Shown: positions 35,484 through 43,623 of the stretch, in pieces
How positions within the stretch are numbered: position 1 is the stretch's first letter
How the letters are laid out: the number at the start of each line of letters is the position of its first letter
Assembly: GCF_019916085.1 (NCBI RefSeq)
Contig: NZ_CP049834.1
Coordinates: 976,501-1,040,500, forward strand
Length of the DNA stretch: 64,000 nucleotides
Reading direction: 5' to 3'
Source of the DNA: Aquirufa lenticrescens
Lineage (GTDB): Bacteria > Bacteroidota > Bacteroidia > Cytophagales > Spirosomataceae
Program-made: the position numbers and the translations under genes
Notes under the pieces: generated by a model
What the model was told of the DNA's origin: nothing
The model's database searches: none
What the model saw: the letters and a program-made list of their open reading frames with translations, nothing else

Positions 35484-36702
35484 TTGCCTTCACTAATATG
35501 TCGAGTTCCTTCAATGTCGTAAAGACATTGGGGGTGATTCTGCAACCATGAATATTGCCTCCATCGATGGCAACGGTGAATATCTTGTATTCTTTCATCA
35601 AGCGCTCCGCTAATATCGATGGTTTGATGCCCTCAATTCCCACATTCGCAATGGCACAGGATTTCGTGGGATCCGCCGGATGGTGCAATCTAACGCGTGG
35701 AATCGGGCGGACCTTCGTGGTCCAGTAATTTTGTAAATACCGCAAGCGTTCTTCCTTTCTAGCTGGTCCCAATTTTTCGTAGAAATCGATGGCGTCATCG
35801 ACCGCTAAATCTGTATAAACGGGAATCGTCCCTACGTGATTTAGGTGTGCTATATCGGTCACAGGAACGCCTTCTTCAGCCAGCAAAGGCCAGATTTGAG
35901 GAATCTTTTCTTTTCGCACGTGCAAAATGCCTACACCCAAAGGCACCGCCAGCCACTTGTGCAAACTCGCCCCATAATAGTCGCAATTCAGGTCTGAAAT
36001 TTTGAATTGAATTTGCGCCACGGCGTGTGCCCCATCGACCATCACTTCGACTCCTCGGGCGTGGGCCATATCGCAGATTTGGCGAATCGGATTGATTTGA
36101 CCCGTCACATTCACCAGGTGACATACCATGATGAGCTTGGTTTTATCGGTGATGGCTTTGGCATATAAATCCACAATTTCCTGATCTGAGGCCGGGTTAA
36201 TGGGTAGTGAAATTATCTTCAAGACAATTCCCTGGCGTCTCGCCACCTGCTTAAACATGTCTTGCATCGCCCCATAATCCTGGATCGCAAAGATCGCCTC
36301 ATCGCCTGCTTTCCAAGGAAAACCGCTGATGATCGTGTCAAGAGATTCGGTAGTGTTTCGGGTTAACACTAGAGTGTCTTCCGGGCAGCCTACAAGTCGA
36401 GCAACGCGTGCGGCGATGCGTTTTTTATTGTCGAATTGTACCGTCCGCATGTAATAGGCTCCTTGGGCGTTGACTTTGCGAATGTACTGAAAGTATTTCT
36501 CCAAAGTAGCCTCCGGAGTAATGTTATAATAACCACTTTCCAGGTTAATGAAGTCTGGACTCAGCTTATATCCTCCGCGGATTCCCTCCCAAAAATCTTC
36601 GTCTGAAGCGAGTGATTCGACTGTTTGGGTTTTGGCATACGAAAACCAAGGCGCCGAAGCCCCCAAAAGTGTGCAGGCTTTAAGGAAAGTGCGTTTATTC
36701 AT
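35464..36702 (-). CDS. Aminotransferase class V (cysteine-desulfurase/epimerase-like PLP enzyme), exported
   Basis: A 412-residue PLP enzyme related to isopenicillin-N-epimerase-like proteins. An N-terminal segment (MNKRTFLKACTLLGASAPWF) resembles a signal peptide with a single KR, so export through Sec or Tat is possible but not certain. Fold-type I sites are seen: LTRNTTESLDTIIS (phosphate cup), VEVMVDGAHAVAQI (Asp) and YYGASLHKWLAVPLGVG with the PLP lysine. The substrate is unknown. Confidence 0.82.
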   Translation of the reverse strand: MNKRTFLKACTLLGASAPWFSYAKTQTVESLASDEDFWEGIRGGYKLSPDFINLESGYYNITPEATLEKYFQYIRKVNAQGAYYMRTVQFDNKKRIAARVARLVGCPEDTLVLTRNTTESLDTIISGFPWKAGDEAIFAIQDYGAMQDMFKQVARRQGIVLKIISLPINPASDQEIVDLYAKAITDKTKLIMVCHLVNVTGQINPIRQICDMAHARGVEVMVDGAHAVAQIQFKISDLNCDYYGASLHKWLAVPLGVGILHVRKEKIPQIWPLLAEEGVPVTDIAHLNHVGTIPVYTDLAVDDAIDFYEKLGPARKEERLRYLQNYWTTKVRPIPRVRLHHPADPTKSCAIANVGIEGIKPSILAERLMKEYKIFTVAIDGGNIHGCRITPNVFTTLKELDILVKAISELAS

Positions 36703-36736
36703 GGTAGAAAATTAGCAAAAAAATCACATTTTGCCC

Positions 36737-36765
36737 TTGAATAATGAAGAATGTGATTAAATTTG
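36737..36765 (+). promoter_or_regulatory. Promoter of the GMC oxidoreductase operon
   Basis: TTG (36737-36739), an 18-nt spacer, TAAATTTG (36758-36765): a full match to the Bacteroidota consensus. Transcription would start near 36772, downstream of an in-frame ATG at 36744, which argues for the start at 36816. Confidence 0.7.
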
Positions 36766-36815
36766 TTTTCCGCCTCATATTAGGCGATTACCTAGAACAA
36801 TTTAACATAAAACTC

Positions 36816-37421
36816 ATGATGAAAAGAAGAGATGCCATCTCTCAAATCGCCTTGTTGTTAGGGGGTGCTTTCACAGCTCCTACTTTAATGGCTATGGATG
36901 TGAGAAAAGGCAATACCTCCATCGTTGCAGCAGATTTTAGCCTAACAGATGCGCAACGTCAAATCGTCTCAGCTGTCGCTGAACATATTATTCCAAGAAC
37001 GTCTACGCCAGGTGCTATCGATGCAGGTGTTCCCGCTTTCATCGAAATGATGTTAAAAGATTGCTACAAAAAACCAGAACACAACAGCTTCCTAAAAGGG
37101 GTGAGCGACTTAGCGAAAGCTAATTTCTTAGCACAACCTGCTGCTGGCCAAGTGGCGATGTTGACTTTATTAGAGGCGAACACAAAAGATTTAATGAAGA
37201 GCTATTCTCAGAAGCGAATCAAAGTGGGCGATAACGTAGATAAAGACACTTTAGAAGGCGCTAATGGCGTTCCTTTCTGGAGATTGATGAAAGAATTAAC
37301 GCTTTTAGGATACTACACATCTGAAAAAGGCATTCAAGCTTCTTTCATCTACGAGCCAGTTCCAGGCAAATTTGAGTTGATTACGGATATGAAGCCGACT
37401 CAAAAATCTTTCGTGTATTAA
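36816..37421 (+). CDS. Gluconate 2-dehydrogenase subunit 3 family protein
   Basis: A 201-residue small subunit. The start is placed at the ATG at 36816 (MMKRRDAISQIALLLGGAFT; the next codon is also ATG), since the promoter overlaps the longer frame. The N-terminus has a twin-Arg-like KRRDA and a hydrophobic stretch, as in exported subunits that carry the GMC partner out by the Tat route. DAQRQIVSAVAEHIIPRTST and GAIDAGVPAFIEMMLKD are typical. The GMC gene follows by 18 nt. Confidence 0.9.
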   Translation: MMKRRDAISQIALLLGGAFTAPTLMAMDVRKGNTSIVAADFSLTDAQRQIVSAVAEHIIPRTSTPGAIDAGVPAFIEMMLKDCYKKPEHNSFLKGVSDLAKANFLAQPAAGQVAMLTLLEANTKDLMKSYSQKRIKVGDNVDKDTLEGANGVPFWRLMKELTLLGYYTSEKGIQASFIYEPVPGKFELITDMKPTQKSFVY

Positions 37422-37439
37422 TCTGAAAAATTAGAAAAA

Positions 37440-39155
37440 ATGAATCTGAATATAGATGCAATTAAAGGCCAAACGTTTGACGCAATCGTCATCGGATCCG
37501 GTATCTCCGGAGGTTGGGCTGCCAAAGAATTAACAGAAAAAGGCTTAAAAGTAGCAGTTTTAGAGCGTGGTCGCGAGATCAAGCACATCGAAGGCTACGA
37601 AACGGCGATGAAAAACCCTTGGGAATTTGATCACCGTGGTCGTCCTACGAATATGGCTGCTGAAGAATATTGGGCAGGTATGCGTACAGGCTACACACCC
37701 GCTGAAGAACACCGCTATTTATTCGAAAACGATAAGCAAAATCCTTACATCGAGAAAAAAGGGGGATTCGACTGGATTCGTGCATATCACACGGGAGGTA
37801 AATCTCTTTTGTGGGGTCGCCAAACATATCGTTGGAACCGCGAAGACTTCTTAGCGAACGAAAAAGAAGGTGTCGGTACTCCGTGGCCTATCGGCTATGA
37901 TGATTTAGCTCCTTGGTATTCATATGTAGAGAAATTTGCAGGTATTTCAGGTCAAGCGGAAGGCTTAGACGTGTTACCGGATTCAGATTTCTTACCAGCG
38001 ATGCAAATGACTGCTCCTGAAGTTCACTTCAAAAATGCAGTCAATAAGAAATTAGGCCGTCCAGTAACGGTAGGTCGTGTGGCTCACTTAACAAAGCCAG
38101 GCAAACAACATACAGACTTAGGTCGTTCTTCTTGTAACTACCGTAACAAGTGTATGCGCGGTTGCCCTTACGGCGCTTACTTCTCGTCATTATCAGCAAC
38201 TTTACCTGCTGCGATGCGTACAGGTCGTTTAACGATGATTCACAATGCAATTGCTGCGGAGATCATTTATGATGAGTCTACGCAAAAGGCCAAAGGTGTT
38301 CGCGTAATCGATCAAAACACAATGGAGTCGAAAGAATATTTCGCAAAAATCATCTTCGTGAACGCGGGTGCAATCGGTTCTACATCGATTTTAATGAACT
38401 CGAAGTCGAATCGTTACCAAAACGGTTTAGGAAACGATTCAGATCAATTAGGTCGTAACATCATGGACCACCACTTAGGTGCGGGTGCAAGTGCAACAAT
38501 CGAAGGTTTTGAGAAAGATTACATGTTCGGAAATCGTCCGAACGGTTTATATATTCCTCGTTTCCAAAACTGGGGCAAAGACAAGCGTTCTTATTCACGT
38601 GGTTTCGGATACCAAGGTGGCGCGAGCCGCGAAGGTTGGGGCCGTGGCGTAGGAGCAGATGGCTTCGGCGCTGAGTTCAAAGAGAGCTTAACACACCCGG
38701 GACAATGGACCGTAGGTTTTGGAGGTTTTGGAGAAATTCTTCCAAACCCAGAGAACCGTTTCGTTCTAGGTGCACAAAAAGATAAGTGGGGTTTACCGAT
38801 CTTGGAATTCTCGGCAAGCTTTGGCCAAAACGAATTACAAATGCGTGAAGATATGATGAACGAGGCGGCAACTATGTTAGAGGCGGCTGGTTTCAAAAAC
38901 ATCAACGCATACAACAAGCAAGACACACACATTGGTTTAGGTATTCACGAAATGGGTACGGCTCGTATGGGTACATCCGTGAAGAACTCAATCGTTAACA
39001 AGCACAACCAAGTACACGAGGTTAAAAACGTGTTCATGACGGATGGTGCAGTGATGGCGTCTGCTTCTTGCGTGAATCCTTCCTTAACCTACATGGCGAT
39101 GACTGCTCGTGCAGCTGACTTCGCGGTGAATGAGTTGAAGAAGAGAAATTTATAG
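37440..39155 (+). CDS. GMC family oxidoreductase (gluconate 2-dehydrogenase-like large subunit)
   Basis: A 571-residue flavoprotein. The FAD Rossmann motif is FDAIVIGSGISGGWAAKELT (residues about 14-33); CNYRNKCMRGCPYGAYFSS is the Cys-rich motif of the GMC/gluconate-dehydrogenase group; the C-terminal catalytic part has IHEMGTARMGTSVKNSIVNK and DGAVMASASCVNPSLTYMAM. It oxidises a sugar or sugar acid in the periplasm, probably with the preceding subunit. The substrate is unknown. The stop TAG is followed at once by a hairpin unit and heptamers. Confidence 0.93.
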   Translation: MNLNIDAIKGQTFDAIVIGSGISGGWAAKELTEKGLKVAVLERGREIKHIEGYETAMKNPWEFDHRGRPTNMAAEEYWAGMRTGYTPAEEHRYLFENDKQNPYIEKKGGFDWIRAYHTGGKSLLWGRQTYRWNREDFLANEKEGVGTPWPIGYDDLAPWYSYVEKFAGISGQAEGLDVLPDSDFLPAMQMTAPEVHFKNAVNKKLGRPVTVGRVAHLTKPGKQHTDLGRSSCNYRNKCMRGCPYGAYFSSLSATLPAAMRTGRLTMIHNAIAAEIIYDESTQKAKGVRVIDQNTMESKEYFAKIIFVNAGAIGSTSILMNSKSNRYQNGLGNDSDQLGRNIMDHHLGAGASATIEGFEKDYMFGNRPNGLYIPRFQNWGKDKRSYSRGFGYQGGASREGWGRGVGADGFGAEFKESLTHPGQWTVGFGGFGEILPNPENRFVLGAQKDKWGLPILEFSASFGQNELQMREDMMNEAATMLEAAGFKNINAYNKQDTHIGLGIHEMGTARMGTSVKNSIVNKHNQVHEVKNVFMTDGAVMASASCVNPSLTYMAMTARAADFAVNELKKRNL

Positions 39156-39200
39156 TTCGCTTTGCGAACAGTAGACAGTGGTCAGTGGCCAGTTGTCAGT
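39156..39200. repeat. Single hairpin unit followed by heptamers
   Basis: TTCGC-TTT-GCGAA (39156-39168) directly follows the GMC stop: a 5-bp stem and 3-nt loop, the same geometry as the 42-45 kb arrays. Heptamers CAGTAGA, CAGTGGT, CAGTGGC, CAGTTGT follow. Both repeat families thus meet here. Confidence 0.75.
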
Positions 39201-39205
39201 GATTT

Positions 39206-39235
39206 AAATAGGGTGGCAGATTCTGTCACCCTATT
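39206..39235 (+). terminator. Terminator after the GMC gene
   Basis: A 10-bp stem (AAATAGGGTG / CACCCTATTT), with a smaller inner pairing, followed by T-run. It lies 50 nt after the stop. Confidence 0.85.
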
Positions 39236-39463
<228 letters not shown>

Positions 39464-40225
39464 CTAATTAAGAATAATCCTCATTGCAAAATAAAGCACC
39501 GACGGACACATCAAACAACCCAATCCGGTATAGAAAGTAGCAGTCATCGCGCCATAAGGAACCAGTTTAGGATCTGTTGCAGCTAGACCGGCAGCGGTTC
39601 CGCTGGTAGTTCCCATGAGTCCGCCAAAAATCATCGCCGATTGTGGTGTTTTCAAACCAATGTAAGGGGCGATTAGAGGGGTTCCAATGGTCACTAAAAT
39701 CGATTTCACTACTCCTGCCGCGATACTGATGGCGATGATATCAGAACTTGCTCCTAAGGCAGTTCCGGTCACAGGACCTACGACGAAAGTACAGGCACCG
39801 GCACCGATAGTGGTAAGGCTTTCGGCGTCTGTGATTCCCATGGCATAGGCGATGATTACGCCGGCTGCGAAAGAGATGATGACGCCCAAAAACAAGGAAA
39901 GGACTCCGATGAGGCCGGTCTTTTTGATGATGGCGAAGCTGGCGCCCATCGCGGTAGAGACGATGGCGAAATCGCGGAACATAGGGCCACCTAGTAGATC
40001 AAAGCCGGAGAAACCGGGGATATCGGCAATCCCTTTTTTGCCCAAGGTTTCAAGGCCAGCGAAATAGGCCAAAACTAAACCCATGAAGATGGAAATAGCA
40101 GAGCCGGGGATTTTGCCGCGGGTGAGGGTTTTGGAGATTCCCTCCGAAAAATACATGATGAGGCCTGTTACGAGAAATGCGAAGACTAGGCCGTTTTTGT
40201 CGAGGAAGGTGATGATATATTCCAT
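39464..40225 (-). CDS. madM: Malonate transporter subunit MadM
   Basis: A 253-residue membrane protein with about eight helices, the large subunit of the MadL-MadM malonate:sodium symporter. Recognised features: SEGISKTLTRGKIPGSAISI, FSGFDLLGGPMFRDFAIVST, and GGLMGTTSGTAAGLAATDPK. The start ATG overlaps the madL stop by 1 nt (TAATG). It works with MadL to import malonate, which the upstream matB product activates. Its stop TAG adjoins reverse heptamers. Confidence 0.88.
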   Translation of the reverse strand: MEYIITFLDKNGLVFAFLVTGLIMYFSEGISKTLTRGKIPGSAISIFMGLVLAYFAGLETLGKKGIADIPGFSGFDLLGGPMFRDFAIVSTAMGASFAIIKKTGLIGVLSLFLGVIISFAAGVIIAYAMGITDAESLTTIGAGACTFVVGPVTGTALGASSDIIAISIAAGVVKSILVTIGTPLIAPYIGLKTPQSAMIFGGLMGTTSGTAAGLAATDPKLVPYGAMTATFYTGLGCLMCPSVLYFAMRIILN

Positions 40226-40584
40226 TAGTCTTTGGGCGCTAGTTTAGATAAAAAAGGCATTAAGGCGAGGCAAGCGATGACGGGAATGATACCTACCAAA
40301 AGAGCGAGTAGGCCGTTAGAGAAGGCGACACGGACGTTTTGGACGGAAGACATGGCCACGATGATGGGGATGTACATTTTGGACCAAAAGTTAACGCCCT
40401 CACCCATTTCGAGGTGGAAGAGGCCGCGTTTTTCGAGCTCGTTTTGAGATAAAATCAGGAAAAGCATCGCAAATCCGACGCCACCTACATTGGCTTGGAT
40501 TCCCAAAAGACGACCGAGGGTTTCTCCCAGGATTTGGCCTGAAACGAAACAGGCAGCTAATAAGGCAACTCCGCGTAATAGCAT
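40225..40584 (-). CDS. madL: Malonate transporter subunit MadL
   Basis: A 119-residue small membrane protein with four helices (VALLAACFVSGQILGETLGR at the start, MYIPIIVAMSSVQNVRVAFS in the middle). It resembles MadL, the partner of MadM, and always sits beside it. It follows matB by 1 nt and overlaps madM by 1 nt, so the three genes form one operon. Confidence 0.87.
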   Translation of the reverse strand: MLLRGVALLAACFVSGQILGETLGRLLGIQANVGGVGFAMLFLILSQNELEKRGLFHLEMGEGVNFWSKMYIPIIVAMSSVQNVRVAFSNGLLALLVGIIPVIACLALMPFLSKLAPKD

Positions 40585-40585
40585 A

Positions 40586-42073
40586 TTAGTTTTTGATTAG
40601 GTTAACGACGTCTTTTTTCGTGACTTTACCCATCGCGTTGCGAGGCAATTCTGGCAAACGGTGGTAGGCCCGAGGGGTTTTATAAGCGGGCATTTGCTCA
40701 CGCATCCAGGCATTTAAGGCTTTCGTGTCGAGGTCTTCTTTGCAGACGATGGCAGCGCTTACGAGCTCTCCCCATTCGTCATTTTCGACGCCTACGACGC
40801 AGCAATCATCGATTCCGGGGTAGGTTCGGAGGACTTCTTCGATTTCCAAAGCCGAAATTTTGTAGCCTCCTGACTTGATGATGTCGACGGAGTTTCGGCC
40901 CAAAATCCGGTAGCCTCCCAGCTCGTCCATCGTTGCGATGTCCCCAGTTTTGAAGAAACCATCCTTGGTAAATGATTCAGCTGTGGATTCTGGTTTTTGC
41001 CAGTATTCGTTGAAGACATTTGGCCCTTTGACCTGAATCTCTCCTATCTCCGTACCCGGAATAACGTTATCCTCTTCATCCGCTAAACGCACCTGAACGC
41101 CCGGAAGTGGATATCCCACGTGACCTGGAACGCGCGGACCGTCGTATGGATTACTCAAGGCCATCCCGATTTCGGTCATGCCATAACGCTCCAAGAGACT
41201 ATGTTCGCTAATCGTCTTCCAGCGTTCCATCACAGAGACAGGCAGCGCCGCAGATCCCGAGATCATGAGTCTGAATTTGGACATAATGCGGGTCATCTCT
41301 TTTTGGTCCACCTCAGACAACGATTCCCAATGCGTAATCAACTTATAATAAATCGTGGGAACGGCCATGAAGACGTTCAACTGACCTTTTTTGAAAATAT
41401 CGAACAGCGCTTCCGCCGAAAAACTAGGCAAAAACTGGCAAGTCGCCCCTGCCCAAAGCGAGCAAGAAACGATATTAATCACCCCGTGAATGTGGTGCAG
41501 CGGCAAAATACAGATCGAATAATCCGAGGAACTCCAACGCCAAGCATCGATCAAAGTCGAAATTTGGGCATTCAAATTCGCGTGCGTGGACACCACTCCT
41601 TTAGGCAAATTCGTCGTACCAGAGGTATAGAGCATCATGGCACGGCGGGAGTCAGGGAAAGTGGGCAGTAGACAGTGGTCAGTAGCCAGTGGACAGTCGT
41701 CAGTAGTCAGTAAGCGTAATCCTAGCTCTTCGCAGAGTGGATTTAGTAGTTCCTTGTATTCTGGACTCACGACCACAATGCTCGAGCCAGAATTCTCAAT
41801 CGTATAGCGCAAAGAGGGCAACGGATAGGTCAAACAAAGCGGAACAGCGACGCCGCCAGCGCGCCAAATCCCCCACTGCACTCGCACATAATCAAAACCA
41901 GGGTTCACCATATAGGCAACTCGGGCTTCATTTAGGTCCGTATTTTTATCTAATAAGGTAGAAGCGAAGGCTTTCGAGGCATCTAAAAGCTGGGAATAGG
42001 TATAATTTGTACCATCCGAAATAATGGCTGTCTTCTCCAGGTGCTTCTCAGCTTGGGCAAAAATGGATATCAT
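40586..42073 (-). CDS. matB: Malonyl-CoA synthetase (MatB-like AMP-binding enzyme) with an in-frame heptamer insertion
   Basis: A 495-residue acyl-CoA synthetase, likely ATP + malonate + CoA to malonyl-CoA. ANL motifs: MLYTSGTTNLPKGVVSTHAN (A3), ERYGMTEIGMALSNPYDGPR (A5, close to MatB), GFFKTGDIATMDELGGYRIL (A7-A8), RNSVDIIKSGGYKISALEIE, and the A10 lysine in RNAMGKVTKKD. The madLM neighbours fit malonate. Seven heptamers (41666-41714) lie inside the gene and encode LTTDDCPLATDHCLLP, about 15 residues before the A3 loop. The gene remains open through the insertion, and all core motifs are intact, so it may be functional. Confidence 0.87.
   Translation of the reverse strand: MISIFAQAEKHLEKTAIISDGTNYTYSQLLDASKAFASTLLDKNTDLNEARVAYMVNPGFDYVRVQWGIWRAGGVAVPLCLTYPLPSLRYTIENSGSSIVVVSPEYKELLNPLCEELGLRLLTTDDCPLATDHCLLPTFPDSRRAMMLYTSGTTNLPKGVVSTHANLNAQISTLIDAWRWSSSDYSICILPLHHIHGVINIVSCSLWAGATCQFLPSFSAEALFDIFKKGQLNVFMAVPTIYYKLITHWESLSEVDQKEMTRIMSKFRLMISGSAALPVSVMERWKTISEHSLLERYGMTEIGMALSNPYDGPRVPGHVGYPLPGVQVRLADEEDNVIPGTEIGEIQVKGPNVFNEYWQKPESTAESFTKDGFFKTGDIATMDELGGYRILGRNSVDIIKSGGYKISALEIEEVLRTYPGIDDCCVVGVENDEWGELVSAAIVCKEDLDTKALNAWMREQMPAYKTPRAYHRLPELPRNAMGKVTKKDVVNLIKN
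41666..41714. repeat. Heptamer array inside matB
   Basis: Seven heptamers: CAGTAGA, CAGTGGT, CAGTAGC, CAGTGGA, CAGTCGT, CAGTAGT, CAGTAAG. In the coding direction the junction bases keep the frame open: at the two positions where an ACTGA junction would make an in-frame TGA, the sequence is TGT (Cys). It is the only array of this family in the window that lies within a gene. Confidence 0.9.
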
Positions 42074-42111
42074 AGGGTTGAATAGGTTTGTTCAAAGATA
42101 GGAAATAAGTC

Positions 42112-42240
42112 GCGACTTTGTCGCTTAGTCGTCATGCGGACTTGGTCACGACTTTGTCGTTTAGTCAATGCTTCGCATTTTAGTCGTCACTGCGTGACTT
42201 AGTCGACTTCGTCTTAGTCGTCCTGCGGACTTGGTCAAAG
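42112..42240. repeat. Hairpin array H1, left half (TTAGTC orientation)
   Basis: Units with a self-complementary stem and a 3-nt loop, joined by TTAGTC: GCGAC-TTT-GTCGC (42112), ACGAC-TTT-GTCGT (42148), AATGC-TTC-GCATT (42167), GTCAC-TGC-GTGAC (42186), GAC-TTC-GTC (42205), GTCC-TGC-GGAC (42220). It is inverted relative to the right half. It begins about 40 nt upstream of the matB start codon. Confidence 0.85.
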
Positions 42241-42254
42241 GGTCGTCGCTATGT

Positions 42255-42431
42255 GACTAAGCCGCGAAGCGGCGACTAAACGACGCAGTCGTGACTAAAT
42301 CGCGAAGCGATGACTAAGCCGCAAAGCGGCGACTAAACCTCGTAGAGGTGACTAAGCCGCGAAGCGGCGACTAAACGACGCAGTCGTGACTAAATCGCGA
42401 AGCGATGACTAAGCCGCAAAGCGGCGACTAA
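42255..42431. repeat. Hairpin array H1, right half: nine perfect hairpins, 19-bp period
   Basis: GACTAA linkers alternate with nine 13-nt hairpins, each a 5-bp stem with a 3-nt loop. Order: GCCGC-GAA, ACGAC-GCA, ATCGC-GAA, GCCGC-AAA, ACCTC-GTA, then GCCGC-GAA, ACGAC-GCA, ATCGC-GAA, GCCGC-AAA, each followed by the reverse complement of its stem. Four different stem sequences are all perfectly paired. Units 1-4 recur as 6-9. The last linker (42426-42431) contains the recF stop codon. Confidence 0.95.
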
Positions 42432-43510
42432 AGTGTGATATAATGAATATTCCCCTTCAAATCCTTCAGCAATTTCTTCGTCCTTTCTGGTCTGGCGTCG
42501 GTGATGAAGACTTGGCCAAAGTGCTCTTCTGCCATCATTTGGACCAAACGCTGGATGCGGCGGTCATCGAGTTTGTCGAAGATGTCGTCGAGGAGCAAGA
42601 GGGGTTTGCGAGGTTTGGCGGCTACGAGGGAGTCGAATTGTGCCAGTTTTAGCGCGACGACGAAGGATTTTTGCTGACCTTGGGAGCCAAATTTGCGCAA
42701 GGAGTAGCCATTGATTTTAAAATCAAATTCATCTCGATGAATTCCGATGGATGTTCGCTGCGCGGACAAATCCAGCGGTTCCGCGGCGCGCAGCGCCGCG
42801 TCAAAGCCCCCAGCTTCGAAAGTAGATTCGAGCTGAATGTCGACCTCCTCCCGGTCGTCAGAAAGTTTGGAATAATGAAATTTAAAACTAGGTAAAAAGA
42901 CCTCGAGGAATTCCTTTCGGGCTTTTGCAAGCGATTCCCCTAGTTCTACTAAGGGCGCGTGGTAACTATCTAAATGGAGGCGATCGACCTGGCCGCGCTC
43001 AGCGAATTGCTTTAATAATACATTGCGTTGCTGGACGATGCGGTTGTAACGTAATAATTGATCCAGAAAGTTGCGGTCGAGCTGAGACATCATCCCGTCA
43101 AAGAAACGGCGACGTTCTTCACTTCCCTCACGGACTAAATCGGTGTCGTGTGGATCCATTAAAACCACTGGGAAGTGGCCGATGTGGTCCGCTAAGCGTG
43201 GATAGGGTTTGTCATCGCGGAGGAATTGCTTTTTGGCCCCCTTCTGAAAAACACAGGTAATCTGGGTTTCGCGATCCTGAGTATCGACAAAATCTCCCTG
43301 TACCCGAAAAAAATCCTGCGTATGTTTGATGCAAAGCTGATCCGAAATCCCCCGCGCACTTTTCGTCATCGAAAGGAAATGGATGGCGTCCAACAGATTC
43401 GTTTTCCCAATCCCATTCTCCCCTACAATGCAATTAATCTCCGAAATAAAGCTAAATCTAGCCTCCTCATAGGATTTAAACTGATTTACCTGAAGAGATT
43501 TGAGATGCAT
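42428..43510 (-). CDS. recF: DNA replication/repair protein RecF
   Basis: A 360-residue SMC-like ATPase that loads RecA at gaps. Walker A is GENGIGKT (residues 30-37) after LQVNQFKSYEEARFSF; the ABC signature is KFGSQGQQKSFVVALKLAQF; Walker B is PLLLLDDIFDKLDDRR; it ends with FITDARPERTK and HYITL. It stands alone, away from dnaA-dnaN. The TAG stop codon lies within a GACTAA repeat linker, so the array directly abuts the gene end. Confidence 0.96.
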   Translation of the reverse strand: MHLKSLQVNQFKSYEEARFSFISEINCIVGENGIGKTNLLDAIHFLSMTKSARGISDQLCIKHTQDFFRVQGDFVDTQDRETQITCVFQKGAKKQFLRDDKPYPRLADHIGHFPVVLMDPHDTDLVREGSEERRRFFDGMMSQLDRNFLDQLLRYNRIVQQRNVLLKQFAERGQVDRLHLDSYHAPLVELGESLAKARKEFLEVFLPSFKFHYSKLSDDREEVDIQLESTFEAGGFDAALRAAEPLDLSAQRTSIGIHRDEFDFKINGYSLRKFGSQGQQKSFVVALKLAQFDSLVAAKPRKPLLLLDDIFDKLDDRRIQRLVQMMAEEHFGQVFITDARPERTKKLLKDLKGNIHYITL

Positions 43511-43557
43511 GGATGTAGGAATGCGATTAAAAGCGTGTAAAAATAAAGATTTTGTAC

Positions 43558-43565
43558 TAATTTTG
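43558..43565 (+). promoter_or_regulatory. Promoter -7 element for pdhA
   Basis: TAATTTTG matches TAnnTTTG, 58 nt upstream of the pdhA start. The -33 partner is only weak (GTG near 43535). A small hairpin (GCCGG / CCGGC) lies in the predicted leader. Confidence 0.5.
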
Positions 43566-43623
43566 CAGGGATTAGCGCCGGAATTAACCCGGCATACCGC
43601 TTTAAAAATATTCTATCAAGAAG

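Noticed and set aside
41120-41671. 183-codon plus-strand frame opposite matB
   Set aside because: The minus-strand frame has all AMP-binding motifs; the opposite frame has none.
42255-42431. CRISPR array
   Set aside because: The constant part is only 6 nt and the variable part is a self-complementary 13-mer, with a 19-bp period; no cas genes are near.
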